Positions 52,453 to 64,000 of a stretch of 64,000 nt of DNA are shown here, piece after piece. The stretch's first letter is position 1. Each line of letters begins with the position of its first letter. Source of the DNA: Okapia johnstoni (lineage: Eukaryota; Chordata; Mammalia; Artiodactyla; Giraffidae); assembly GCA_024291935.2 (NCBI GenBank), contig CM044320.1:27558001-27622000 (forward strand). Reading direction: 5' to 3'. Below the pieces are notes generated by a model. That model ran no database searches. It worked only from the letters and a program-made list of their open reading frames with translations, and was not told the origin of the DNA. The position numbers and the translations under genes are program-made.

Positions 52453-53686
52453 TGCCAAAATAGAACAGTTGGCCATTTTAGGTGACAAACATTCTGGAAT
52501 TAAATTATGCTTAGCATTTCTAATCACAGGGAAATATACTAGTTTTAGGTCTTATATAAATTTGTTCCTCCAGAAAATATTCAAATTCTTATTGTGAATT
52601 TGGGGATAAAGCAATTAACTATAAGCACTGAGTCAAAGTACAAGCAGTGCATTAAATAATGAATTTAAATTGAGGTTTGCATAAGTATTTGTGGTTTCTC
52701 ACTAGTGAGCCATGGCTTGAGAAGAATAAGGACATGTTTTTCAATCTATATTATGCACCAGAGATGCTAGCTAATTTGTGCTGCCATGTAACACATTTCA
52801 TTAGTTAAAATGATGCTGTTTTTACCTCATCTGAACTGATCTTTATGTTCACACTATCAAATCATTCTAGCAGGTTAACAATGGTGACAAAAAATAATTG
52901 AATGTTTTGTTGCTAAATATGTTTGAATATAGAAAACTGAAGATTAAGGCATTATTTTGTTGGTGGAACTCAATATCATGATCCAAAAAATACTGATCTG
53001 GTATAAATTGTTTTTATATTCCATACGGTAAGACTGTATGGAAATTTGACATGTGCTTAGGGCTTTTATGACTCCAAATTCCCCATCTAAAGTTGTTTTC
53101 CCTGTCATACTTATAAGGTTGATTATATTGATAGGCATTGGTATCATGGATTTCTACTTCCCTGAGGAGTTGTGGAGCAAAGAAGAAAAGGCAAGTCTTA
53201 TTATTGATAAGAAATACTGAATATGTCCACGTTCAGACAAATTTTCTCAATTGTTTCACATTAAGAAGTGATTCTTTAATCATGCACGTAATTCAAACAA
53301 AAAAATGCTTCAAAGAGAATAATATTAAATGATACGTACCTACTATCAACAATATTAAATTTCAGTATTTGAAACAAAGTTTTTAACACTTTTAATCAAT
53401 TAAAATGAAACCCACAAAATGATATTTCATAGTGTAGAGATGCCGAATGTTTTGATATAATCAGAACTACTATTATGTAACAGAAAACTAGAAAAAATAT
53501 TTAATTCTTTTTCCAATACCCTGTGTGCCTCAGGGAGGAAAATATTTTATGAAGAGTTCAATAAATACATGAAATAGATAAAAATAAATTTAGTTTCCAT
53601 AATTTAATTAGATTTAGGGTATAGAGTCTGAATTATCCCAAGAAAGAGAAATGCATTATCTAGCAATCTGTCATGGTTTAGGTTGT

Positions 53687-53906
53687 TTTAAGATAAATGT
53701 TAGTCACTCAGGCATGCCCAGCTCTGCGACCCCATGGACTGCAGCCCACCAGGCTCCAGGATTTTCCAGACAAGGATACTGGAGTGGGTTGCCATTTCCT
53801 TCTCCAGGGGACCTTCCTGACCCAGGGATCGAACCAGGGTCTTCTGCATGCAGACAGATTATTTACCAACTGAGCTAGCAGGGAAGCCCTTGCTTTAAGA
53901 TAAATG
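53687..53906 (-). mobile_element. Bov-tA SINE with 13-base target duplication
   Basis: Minus-strand SINE (53700-53893; TTAGTCACTCAGGCATGCCC to GAGCTAGCAGGGAAGCCC) flanked by perfect repeats TTTAAGATAAATG at 53687-53699 and 53894-53906. Confidence 0.95.
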
Positions 53907-56900
53907 ATTTACTAATGTAGATTGTATTTCACTAAATTCTAACACAGTTAAGAACCCAAATACTTATCTTCATTACTGAGAAAAATTAAATCTTACTAAT
54001 CTTTCACAAAGCAAGCACTGACCAATCAATAAACCACACACACTACATTCATCTGCCAAGACCGATCAAATGGTAGGTTAAAATTTGAAATTCACAAGTA
54101 TAAAAGTAATTTTTAACTATTTTTAAAGCATAAGTGCTTTAAATTTTTGGTGTCAGTAGAAATACCTATTTCAAATGAAACATACTATAGCAGGGAATTC
54201 TTCTTTAAAACAAAAAAAAAGTCAAATTATAGGGAAAAAGTATAGCTTATTTCCAATTTTACTTGTCTAACTCAAAGTTAGTACAGGAAAAATCCATCAG
54301 AAATTCTCTTCTCCTCTGATAAGGAGAAAGAGGACTTTCACCTCGTTTTAATGTACCACACCTAGTTTCATCATGCAGCCCAATGGTACTAAAAATCAAA
54401 CAAACAAAAAAAAGCGGTGGATTGGGAGCGAACACTGCATAAAACTTGAAGGCTCATCCCAGGACCCTTCTCCATCTTTTTTGTGGCAAACCAATTTAGT
54501 TCTTAGTTACTCTGGAGCAAAGGGACTTAATGGATCCATATTTCAACCCTGACTTCCTTTTACAATCGGCACTTACACACACATTTTGCAATGTGAACTA
54601 GCCCTTAGCTGCTTGAATACTTTTTGAAGGGAGGGATTTTTTTTTAATCTAGTAATTTTTCTTGCTATATAATAACAAAATATTCATATGGTTTAATGTG
54701 AAATTAAAAGTAATTATCTAAAGATGTTTTCTTTGTGTATATCAGTTGTTAGTTGATAGAATTTTCCATCACTTTTCTTTTGAAAATTGATTATATTTAT
54801 GACTCAAAAATGCATATTATACCAGGTATTTCATTTTAGCTATGTATAAGCATAAACCAGTACTACAGTATTTCTATCTTTAAATAACAACCCTGACATA
54901 TCTATTTATCACCTGTCAGTGAAGTTTCAATGTCTTGACGTTAAGTATATATTTGTTAGTTTAAAAAAATCACTATTTTAATACTCTGTAAAATATGTGC
55001 ATGGGATATTTTGCTATATTTGCTTAACTGGTGCAGTTTTTGCCATTTATGAATGTCAGTTCATTTCCTAATACATTCTCACAGAAGAATGCATACCATT
55101 TCTATTTCAACAAGAATAGTGTGTTAGTTGACAAGCACTGGAAATAAATTATCACTAATTCCAATTACCCCCTAATATTTCTTCCTACAGACTTTTTTGT
55201 CATACAAATCACAAAATGAAATTGGTGCTCCTTCAGATACTCTGAAATTCACAATGCAAAATAATGAAAACAAGACTCTCCCTGGCTTTTTATAATAATA
55301 TTAAGATATGCAACTGAAAGAACTTTAATTCAGAGTATTTGGGGTTTTGACTGGTTTGGTTAAATTGATTTGGGTTTTGGTGTTAAAATATGTTGTGATT
55401 CTTGGTGGGGCAGTTGCTCTGATCAGTCATTACCTCTTCCTGACAAAAACTTTCATTGGAAAGTTCAAATTAGCATGTCCCAAATATTTGTCTCTGTATT
55501 ATTTTTAAACCAGAGAGTATTGGATTAATTTAATTTAGTATTCCTAAAAAGCAATATTTTCAAATAACTACCAAAGTAGCACTGTAAGGGATGTCATTTG
55601 TACATGATGATTTTTAACAACGTAATGCTCATCAATCTCGACAAACCTGAATATGTTTGTTAATAACTTTCCAAATTTATCAACTTTTAAAAACAAGAGA
55701 ATGAGACATTGAACTTAAGTGATCATTTTGCAGTTGAAATAAATCTTGTCTTCTCACCTGTATCTTGCACTTAATATATGTAGCAATACTTTGTATTGTC
55801 CTATAACAAGTGTTTGTTAAGTGACTTAGTTAATGACTGATAAATGTTTTGTAAAAAGTAGAATCTGTACAGAAAAAAATTAGATAAATTGTATTTATTT
55901 TTATTATTTTTTAGCTTAGACACTATAATGATGCTCCTTTTTGGCCAGAATTACTGGAAGTGCCTCTTGGTTTTATATATATATACATATATATATTAAT
56001 GTTATAGTAAATATATACTCAAAATTATTAGAATTGTGTCACAGATGATTGATGTGGATGTTACAATGTGAAGACAATGTATAATATAAATATTCTGTGG
56101 TATCATGTATGATGTAGTCATTTCTATAACCAAAGCCCTCCATTCAGTTTTGAAGGAGCCCTTTCTTCTCATATTCAAATGCAGTAGCCTGTACCCAGCC
56201 TACACTGTCTGTAATGATGCATTTAAGCCTTCCTACAACTTTCAAGGACTCCTGGAGACTTCTATTCCCATGCTCACATACCTCTGCCTACCACTGATGA
56301 ATTTTTAGCTGCATTAATCTTCATCTAACTTTATTCAGATAAACTTATAGCCACCCAAGATATCTACCCTCTAATCCCTGAGAAACTGTAAACATGTTAA
56401 ATTACTGTGTCCTTTCTCTAACTGCATAGTTAGCACCAAAACCAAGATAACCAGATTTCTGATAGTTAGCTTCCAAGTCCTATAAAATACACAGTGCTGC
56501 CATTTATACCATGAATGCCACAATTTATCCTAGATTGTCTATGAATGTCCAGTATATGGGAGTATTTGTTGTACAGACTCAGAATTGGTTTTCTTCTGTG
56601 TAGATGAAAAGTTTACAAAACTTTGAATGATTTGAAAACACTCAAATATAGTTCTCTGAAACAAACAAAAGCAAAATGCAATTTCTATTCAAAGTTTCCA
56701 AGGAATCAATTCTTCAGTCTACACAGATCAATTTCCCCATTACCTATGAAACAAAATTCAAATGTCTAAGCCTGTTATATTCAAAGCTCCCTTTACTCGG
56801 CCTCAAACCATTCTCCCATCTAAAGGAACCAGCTATTTATTATTTATATTTCTGTATCTTAGGCAAATAAACTTAGCAGGGTATTTTCACACTCTGAATA

Positions 56901-56996
56901 GATACATTATTTTTCTCCCTTTATGCATACACTCATGTACACAACACACACACACAAATTCTTCCAACTACACACAACACTCACACAACACTAGAC

Positions 56997-59072
56997 CATT
57001 CAGGTATGACCTAAATCAAATCCCTTATGACTATACAGCAGAAGTGAGAAATAGATTTAAAGGACTAGATCTGATAAACAGAATACCTGATGAACTATGG
57101 GTGGAGGTTCATGACATTGTACAGGAGACAGGAATCAAGACCATCCCCAAGAAAAAGAAATGCAAAAAGGCAAAATGGCTGTCTGAGGAGGCCTTACAAA
57201 TAGCTGTGAAAAGACGGGAAGCGAGAAGCAAAGGAGAAAAGGAAGATATACCCATTTGAATGCAGAGTTCCAAAGAATAGCAAGGAGAGATAAGAAAGCC
57301 TTCCTCAGTGGTCAATGCAAAGAAATAGACGAAAACAATAGAATGGGCAAGACTAGAGATCTCTTCAAGAAAATTAGAGATACCAAGGGAACATTTCATG
57401 CAAAGATGGGCTCAATAAAGGACAGAAATGGTAGGGACCTAACAGAAGCAGAAGATATTAAAAAGAGGTGGCAAGAATACACAGAAGAATTGTACAAAAA
57501 AGTTCTTCATGACCCAGACAATCACAATGGTGTGATCACTCACCTAGAGCCAGACATCCTGGAATGTGAAGTCAAGGGGGCCTTAGAAAGCATCACTACA
57601 AACAAAGCTAGTGGAGGTGATGGAGTTCCAGTTGAGCTATTTCAAATCCTGAAAGATGATGCTGTGAAAGTGCTGCACTCAATATGCCAGCAAATCTGGA
57701 AAACTCAGCAGTGGCCACAGGACTGGAAAAGGTCAGTTTTCGTTCCAAGCCCAAAGAAAGGCAATGCCAAAGAATGCTCAAACTACCACACAATTGCACT
57801 CATCACACACGCTAGTAAAGTAATGCTTAAAATTCTCAAGCCAGGCTTCAGCAATACATGAACCATGAACTTCCAGATGTTCAAGCTGGTTTTATAAAAG
57901 GCAGAGGAACCAGAGATCAAATTGCCAACATCCATTGGATCATCAAAAAAGCAAGAGAGTTCCAGAAAAACATCTATTTCTGCTTCACTGACTATGCCAA
58001 AGCCTTTGACTGTGTGGATCACAATAAACTGTGGAAAATTCTGAAAGAGATGGGAATACCAGACCACCTAACCTGCCTCTTGAAAAACCTGTATGCAGGT
58101 CAGGAAGCAACAGTTAGAACTGGACATGGAACAATAGACTGGTTCCAAATAGGAAAAGGAGTACATCAAGGCTGTATATTGTCACCCTGCTTATTTAACT
58201 TATATGCAGAGTACATCATGAGAAACGCTGGGCTGGAAGAAGCACAAGCTGGAATCAAGATTGCCAGGAGAAATATCAGTAACCTCAGATATGCAGATGA
58301 CACCACCCTTATGGCAGAAAGTGAAGAAGAACTAAAGAGCCTCTTGATGAAAGTGAAAGTGGAGAGTGAAAAAGTTGGCTTAAAGCTCAACATTCAGAAA
58401 ACTAAGATCATGGCATCCAGTCCCATCATTTCATGGCAGATATATGGGGAAACAGTGGGAACAGTGGCTGACTTTGTTTTTTTGGCTCCAAAGTCACTGC
58501 AGATGGTGATTGCAGCCATGAAATTAAAAGACGCTTACTCCTTGGAAGGAAAGTTATGACCAACCTAGACAGCATATTAAAAAGCAGAGACATTACTTTG
58601 CCAACAAAAGTCTGTCTAGTCAAGTCTATGGTTTTTCCAGTGGTCAGGTATGGATGTGAGAGTTGGACTATAAAGAAAGCTGAGCACCGAAGAATGGATG
58701 CTTTTGAACTGTGGTATTGGAGAAGACTTTTGAGAGTCCCTTGGACAGCAAGGAGATCCAACCAGTCCATCCTAAAGGAGATCAGTCCTGGATGTTCGTT
58801 CACTGGAAGGACTGATGTTGAAGCTGAAACTCCAATACTTTGACCACCTGATGCGAAGAGCTGACTCATTGGAAAAGTCCCTGATGCTGGGAAATATTGA
58901 GGGCAGGAGGAGAAGGGGACAACAGAGGATGAGATGGCTGGATGGCATCACTGACTCAATGGACATGGGTTTGGGTGGACTCGGAGTTGGTGATGGACAA
59001 GGAGGCCTGGCGTGCTGCGGTTCATGGGATCGCAAGGAGTCAGACACGACTGAGCAACTGAACTGAACTGAA
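56997..59072 (+). mobile_element. BovB LINE, 2.1 kb, 5'-truncated, with RT
   Basis: The best-preserved BovB in the window. Reading frames in order: about 57003-57259 (linker before RT: GIKTIPKKKKCKKAKWLSEE), 57256-57861 (N-terminal RT region: NAEFQRIARRDKKAFLSGQC, SGGDGVPVELF), 57858-58559 (RT core: DYAKAFDCVDHNKLW, SPCLFNLYAEYIM, catalytic NLRYADDTTLMAE), then 58556-58843 and 58815-59066 (C-terminal region). At least four frameshifts separate them, so no intact protein is encoded. The apurinic endonuclease domain of full-length BovB (about 3.2 kb) is missing. It ends in tandem ACTGA units. CA-rich flanks (56982-56996, 59073-59095) resemble each other and may be a target duplication with an 8-base insertion. 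Confidence 0.92.
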
Positions 59073-59637
59073 CACACAACACAACAGGACTAGACTGACT
59101 ATGTTTTTTTGAGTTCTGCACTCTATCCCTCTCCCGATTCTCTTATGGTGATACTCTAGTCCTCACAGAAACGAGATAATAAGCAGGTAGTCCAATCTTA
59201 ACTTTTATCTTCCTGCATTAGGTGCTACCAAACTGGCTTTAGATAAGGAAAAGTTAATTTATGTGATGGGGTAAGGATGATAGGTAAATTATAATGAAGC
59301 CTGAGATCCAGGCCAGAGGAGAGGGTTGGCCAAGGTCACGGCCTAAAATAGCCTCAGAGAGCAGCTCAGTATGTCCTTGGGCATATTACTAATCCACACC
59401 TGATCCAACTCTACAGATCACTCCTGCTCCCACTGAGCCACATGAGGTGGAGCTTGGGAAATGGGTACCACACCCTGACCAATGAAAAGAAAAAATAAAA
59501 TTAGTTCTTACATAATTAGAAAAACTTTTGCCCATTTGACTGGTTTCAAGCAACAGTCTTGCTTCTTTTAAATCCTGGAACCACTCCATGTCCAGGTCAT
59601 TCTTTCTTACACCATTACTGGCTTAAGAAAGGAGACC

Positions 59638-59975
59638 CGGGGTCTTCCTGGTGGCTCAGGAGTAAAGAATTCGCCTGCCAGTTCTCTCCCTGTCTCTTGC
59701 AGGAGACACAGGTTCAATCCCTGATCCCAATCTCACATGCAGCAGAGCCTGTGCACCACAACTACTGAGTCTGCGGTCTAGAGCCGGGAGCCACAGCTAC
59801 TGATCCAGTGTACCCGAGAGGCATGCTCCACAGCCAGAGAAGCCACCACAATGAGAAGCCTGCACATTGCAACTACAGAATAGCCCCCACTCATGGCAAC
59901 TAGCGAAAACCCTTGCAGCAACAAAAACCCAGCACAGCCAAAAATTTAAAGAAATTAATAAATAGCTCTTTAAAA
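59638..59975 (+). mobile_element. Long CHR-type SINE
   Basis: Head GGGTCTTCCTGGTGGCTCAG, with about 25 extra bases inside the tRNA-like part (around AGTTCTCTCCCTGTCTCTTG), then the long body ACCACAACTACTGAGTCTGC, GAGAAGCCACCACAATGAGA and AACCCAGCACAGCCAAAAAT. Confidence 0.85.
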
Positions 59976-60247
59976 AAGTAAAGACCAAGATCCACCTCTG
60001 CTGTAATCTGACAGATGTGAAGAGTTGTTGAGTGGCCTGTGCTGTTTTCTGGGCTCATCTGGGCTACTAGGACCAGACAGAGCCGGATGGGAGAGGGGAG
60101 TGTTGCTTTACACTTTGTCGGTACAGTCAGGAGGTGGAATAGCTCCTCCTCCATTGTCAAAGTGACTGGCTTTTCCCCACCAGATGCCAAAGGTGAATTC
60201 ATAGAAGGTTGGACTCTATCCTTCAGGGACTTCAAAGTAGATAAAGA

Positions 60248-61073
60248 TGATATATTGGTTTTCTATTTCTTCCATGAGAAATAACCACAAAATTCGTAAC
60301 TTAAGACCAGGCAAACTTATTAGCTTGCAGCACTGTCAGAAGTCCGGATGGGCTTGGCGGGACTCTACTTTGGGTCTCTCACAAGACTGAAATCAAGTGT
60401 TTGCCAGCCTGGCCTCTTTTCTGAAGTGTCTAGAATCATTCAGCTTGTTGGCAGAATACAGTTCCTTCCAATTACAGGGCTAAGGTTCCGTTTCTTTGCT
60501 GACATTCCTCTGGGAACTTCTCTTAGCTTCTAAGTTCCTCTGAGCATTGCCTCTCACACCCAGCTCCCATTCCACCTTCAGACTAGCAGTGGCATATGAT
60601 TCCTTCTTATATTCTGCAGCTTTCTAAATTCTGCTGCTGCTGTTGCATTCTTTCTTACTCCAGCTCCTGAAAATTTTCTGCTTTTAAGGACCCATGTGAT
60701 TGCCTTAGATCCAAATGATCCAAGCTCGTCTCCCTATATTAAGATCTTTAACGTGAATTACATCTGAAAACTCTTTTGCCATGTGAAAATGAGTGTTAGT
60801 GGCTCAGTCGGATCTGACTCTTTGTGACCCCATGAACTGTAGCCCGCCAGGCTCCTCTGCCCATGGAATTCTCCAGGTAAGGATACTGGAGTGGGTTAAG
60901 CAACCATACCCTTCTCCAGGGGATCTTCCCAACCCAGGGACTGAACCCGGGTCTCCCACATTGCAGGCGGTAGTCTGCATTGCAGGCAGATTCCTTACCA
61001 CTGAACATATTTAGTTTCTTAGGGACTAGAGGGTAGATGTCTTTGGTGACTATAATTTTATCTTCCACAAATC
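60248..61073. mobile_element. Ancient mammalian repeat, unnamed, split by a SINE
   Basis: TTTTCTATTTCTTCCATGAG, AGCACTGTCAGAAGTCCGGA and CTGAAATCAAGTGTTTGCCA, then after the SINE ACTAGAGGGTAGATGTCTTT and CTATAATTTTATCTTCCACA. I recognise the order of these blocks from a common old interspersed repeat of mammals but will not name the family. It is interrupted at 60793-61008. Confidence 0.6.
60793..61008 (-). mobile_element. Bov-tA SINE with small internal duplication
   Basis: Minus-strand copy from TTAGTGGCTCAGTCGGATCT. The ATTGCAGGCGG / ATTGCAGGCAG segment in the head is present twice (about 60959-60990). Confidence 0.9.
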
Positions 61074-63037
61074 ATGAAAAGAATGAGGAACACAATTAAG
61101 ACAGTGAAGGCATATGGACCACACAGCTGTTCCACATCATGGAAGCTCATGTCCGTAATGAAACTGGTAGTTCAGTTTTAAAAAGCCAGCAGTGACAATG
61201 GTGAAAGCGGGAAAGGCCCAGTCTTGAGAACACTGGAACAGCCTATTGAAAATAAGCTGTTGGAGGGACTCCAATCAAGATGGTGGGATACAAGGACACA
61301 GAGTTCACCTCCTCTCACAAATACATCAAAAAATGCACCTAGACATGGGACAGTTCTCACAGAATACCTACTGAACACTGGCAGAAGATCTCAGAAACCT
61401 AGAAGTTCAAGAATGATCTCCACATAACGGGGTAGGAGGAAATAAAAATCTGGGAAGGGACCTGCCCCACTGGGAGAGAGCTACAAAAGAGGAAATAGTC
61501 GTGCACCCTGGGAAGACCCCCTCACCGTGTGGAGATACACTGGGAAAGAAAGGGAGCTTCAGAAGCTTAGAGGAGAGCACAGCAATGGGCTTGCAGCAGA
61601 CAGAACAGAGGAAGACCTGCACAGATGGTCCTACCCTGCACCCCCAAACCTGAGATGTGCATCTACTGGTACAGGCAGGGGCCGGGTGCTGAAACTCAAG
61701 CCGTAGAGGACAGACCTGGGACAGGACTGGGGTTAGCTGTGCAGAGACAGCCTAAAGGGGTTAGAGTGTGGTAGTGCTGTAACCCAGAGTGTACACAGAA
61801 GAAGCCAGGGCCTGCCATAGAAATGAAGTGCCATTGTTGAGGTGCACGCAAAGGAAGGAGTTGAGCCCACCATAGCAGTCTCATTCTAGGCATGCTCATA
61901 GTGGGTGTGGTGCCACCACTGAAACCCTATTGTTAATCCACATACAAGCAAAGAAAAGGATGGGCCTGCCATAGCAACCTCTTTCTCCAAGCACTCTCAT
62001 CTGGCTTAGCACTACCTCTATAAGCACTAGGAATCTGCAAGTGCCCAGTGGGTTACCCATACATAGGCAGGGCTGAAATCAGAGCTGATTCCCAGGGGCC
62101 ATGCAAATTAAGAAGCAGGGCTGAAATCTGAGCCTTCTCCCTATGCCAGTGTTTACACAGATTTACAACAAATTTAACCACTGCTGGCTTTGGAAACTCA
62201 GCATCTTCAGGACATCCTTGTGAACAATGGGTGCTCCATGACTGAGACAGCTCAGACCTTAGAAGCTAAGGTTTCCCGGTTGCAGGCACATGGAGGCAGG
62301 GCTGGGTCGGGGTCTGGGCTGTCTCCATAACTCCCAAGGAGGGTCCCGACATGGGAATACTGAAAACAGTCCTAGTAATCTGACTTCAGTGGATCTGAGC
62401 CTACAGATGTACATTATGACTTTGTAAAAACAATGCCTTAGGGACACCAGGACCAATTCCCAGCATTCCCATGGTTGAGATGGGGCTGGCAGTGTCCAAA
62501 ACAGTATACTCTGTGAGCCCATACAATGGGTGACAGGCAACACCATAAAGCTCACGTCCTGGTAGACAGCTTCAGTGGAGAGATATTCAGTAGCTCCATT
62601 CCCAGTGGGAGCACTCCAATATTCCACCCACCTCACAATGCAGCTCAAAAACAGATCTGGAGACTTCTACTCCAATAACTAGCGAGGAGAACTTCCCCTG
62701 AGGGGGCTGTTCAATCACACAGCAAAGAGGCTTCACTCAACATCCAGTGAAGCCTTTTGGTCACCACAACACAAGTCACACCCCTTATGAAGGGGATAAC
62801 AGCCAGCACAAACTGAGGAGTGGAAGGCATCCACACTAAAAACAGACCTCACACCAAAAATATTAACCGCACATAGGCTACATTGGGATGCTCCCATATA
62901 AAGACAGTCCTCTAAGAACAGTAATTTTTTTTTCTTCTAAACACATATAGTAAAAGAAATATAAGCAAAAATGAAGCACAAGAACAACTCTGTATTACAA
63001 GATCAAGCAAATGCCTGAAAGAAAGAATAAAACAGAC

Positions 63038-63466
63038 CACTTAAGTCTAATCACCTGCAATGTGTGACACCTGGGTTCAATCCCTGGGTTGGGAAGATCC
63101 CCTGGAGAACAGAAATGCTACTCACTCCAGGATTCTTGCTGGAGAATCCCCGTTGACAGAAGGCTACTCTGATAGCTCAGTTGGTAGCAAATCCACCTGC
63201 AATGCAGGAGACCCAGGTTCGATTACTGGGTCAGGAAGATCCTCTGGAGAAGGATCCAGTATTCTTGGGCTTCCCTTGTGGCTCAGCAATAAAGAATCTG
63301 CCTGCAATGTGTGAGACCTGGGTTCACTCCCTGGGTTGGAAAGATCCCCTGGAGAAGGGACCAGCTACCCACTCCAGTATTCTGGCCTAGAGAATTCCAT
63401 GGACTGTATAGTCCATGGGGTTGCAAAGAGTCGGACATGACTGAGATACTTTCACTTAAGTCTAAT
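63038..63466 (+). mobile_element. Composite three-head Bov-tA inserted as one unit
   Basis: 63052-63452 contains a truncated first SINE unit (B box GGTTCAATCCCTGGGTTGGG at about 63073), a second head (GGCTACTCTGATAGCTCAGT), a partial body CCAGTATTCTTGGG, a third head (CTTCCCTTGTGGCTCAGCAA) and a final Bov-A ending GTCGGACATGACTGAGATAC. The whole is flanked by a perfect direct repeat CACTTAAGTCTAAT (63038-63051, 63453-63466), so it inserted once, into L1. Confidence 0.93.
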
Positions 63467-63700
63467 AGGCACTTTTTAAAAAGGAGATAATGAAAATACT
63501 GAAGGACTTAAGAAAGAATATTAATAAAATGCAGATTACTCTAAAAATGAACTAGAAACCATAGAGTGGCCAAGAAAAATTAGAAAATCTATTTGCTGAA
63601 ACAAAAGCTGAGCTAAAGATAATGAATAACAGATTGAATAATACAGAAAAACAAATAAATGATCTAGAAGATAGAATAATGGAAATCACCCAACGAGAAG

Positions 63701-63846
63701 AGCAGACAGGTACTTCCCAAGTGGTCCAGTGGCTAAGACTCTGAACTCCCAATGCAGGGGACCCAGGTTTGATCCCTGGTTAGGGAAATAGATCCTGCAT
63801 GTCACAACTAAAGATCACATGTGCTGCAACTAAGAACAGCAGACAG
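63701..63846 (+). mobile_element. CHR-type SINE inserted in L1
   Basis: SINE body 63710-63837 (ACTTCCCAAGTGGTCCAGTG, B box GGTTTGATCCCTGGTTAGGG) flanked by AGCAGACAG at 63701-63709 and 63838-63846. Removing it restores continuous L1 sequence. Confidence 0.92.
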
Positions 63847-64000
63847 AAAGCCATGTGCAAACAATGAAAGCAATATAAGAAACCTAGGGAATAATATAAA
63901 GCATGCCGATCTAAGCATAACAGGGATTCCAGAAGGAAAGAAAGAGAAAGGGGATCAAAAATGTATTTGAAGAAGTTATTGCTGAGAACTTCCCAAACCT

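Larger units (their letters stand above)
51751..56996. other. Intergenic (or extended 3' UTR) sequence
   Basis: AT-rich sequence with one CHR-type SINE (52318-52452) and one Bov-tA (53700-53893). The stretches 51751-52317, 52453-53686 and 53907-56996 show no gene. Isolated AATAAA motifs occur (for example near 52042, 52093 and 55738), so a longer PDE3A 3' UTR cannot be excluded. A CA-rich tract lies at about 56940-56990. Confidence 0.6.
61264..64000 (+). mobile_element. L1 LINE 5' region and start of ORF1, runs off the window
   Basis: From AGGGACTCCAATCAAGATGG onward the sequence resembles the ruminant L1 5' UTR (ACAAATACATCAAAAAATGC, CAGAATACCTACTGAACACT, CTGGCAGAAGATCTCAGAAA). After 62950 it turns A-rich. 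At 63467-63700 and 63847-64000 it resembles the ORF1 coiled-coil region (Lys/Asn/Glu-rich, as in AACAAATAAATGATCTAGAA). Two SINEs interrupt it. The long GC-richer stretch 61264-62940 is therefore not a host gene. No intact ORF1 frame is left in the visible part. Confidence 0.75.

Noticed and set aside
61224..62648. GC-richer block with several frames as a host gene or endogenous retrovirus
   Set aside because: The opening sequence resembles the ruminant L1 5' UTR and the downstream part resembles L1 ORF1; no LTR, primer-binding site or retroviral gene motif was seen.
51751..64000. Exons of the next gene (SLCO1C1 follows PDE3A in human)
   Set aside because: No conserved transporter-like coding segment with splice sites was found on either strand; the region is repeats and AT-rich spacer.

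Overview
This window is ordinary nuclear DNA of a ruminant, most likely a bovid. It is full of BovB (RTE) LINEs, Bov-tA and Bov-A2 SINEs and tRNA-Glu-derived CHR-type SINEs, a mix typical of pecoran ruminants. Older L1, L2, MIR, mariner and hAT fossils lie beneath them. I cannot name the species from sequence alone, and no bacterial, viral or organellar gene is visible.

The only host gene I can support is PDE3A (cGMP-inhibited cAMP phosphodiesterase 3A) on the + strand. Eleven coding exons lie between 12998 and 48009, all with GT-AG splice sites and all keeping reading frame. They encode 621 complete residues (numbered 1-621 here) from the serine/proline-rich linker through the whole catalytic domain to the stop codon. 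If the gene has the 16-exon layout known in human, these are exons 6-16. Local residue number plus 514 matches human numbering at every catalytic landmark: the HNRIH start (752), the metal-binding HD pair (836-837), the metal Asp (950) and the purine-clamp Gln and Phe (1001, 1004). Exons 1-5 and the promoter lie to the left, outside the window.

Layout: 1-12997 is intron 5 (partial), including a BovB cluster at 1.1-3.9 kb, a mariner hairpin at 5.0 kb, a (CA)27 tract at 5.9 kb and a SINE stack at 7.6-8.2 kb. From 12998 to 48009 the exons are separated by introns of 136 to 7760 bases. From 48010 to about 51750 is a repeat-poor 3' UTR with paired AATAAA signals near its likely end. From about 51.8 kb to 64 kb is intergenic, with a 2-kb BovB copy at 57.0-59.1 kb and the 5' part of an L1 that runs off the right edge.

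I found no undescribed gene system. The most instructive structures are retrotransposon architectures: a BovB copy with a near-seamless 5' inversion of the twin-priming type, flanked by a 10-base target-site duplication; a BovB inserted in opposite orientation inside another BovB, making a long imperfect inverted repeat; and a head-duplicated Bov-tA form seen at three loci, one of which clearly inserted as a single 401-base unit. Repeat boundaries are read by eye and may be off by several bases.
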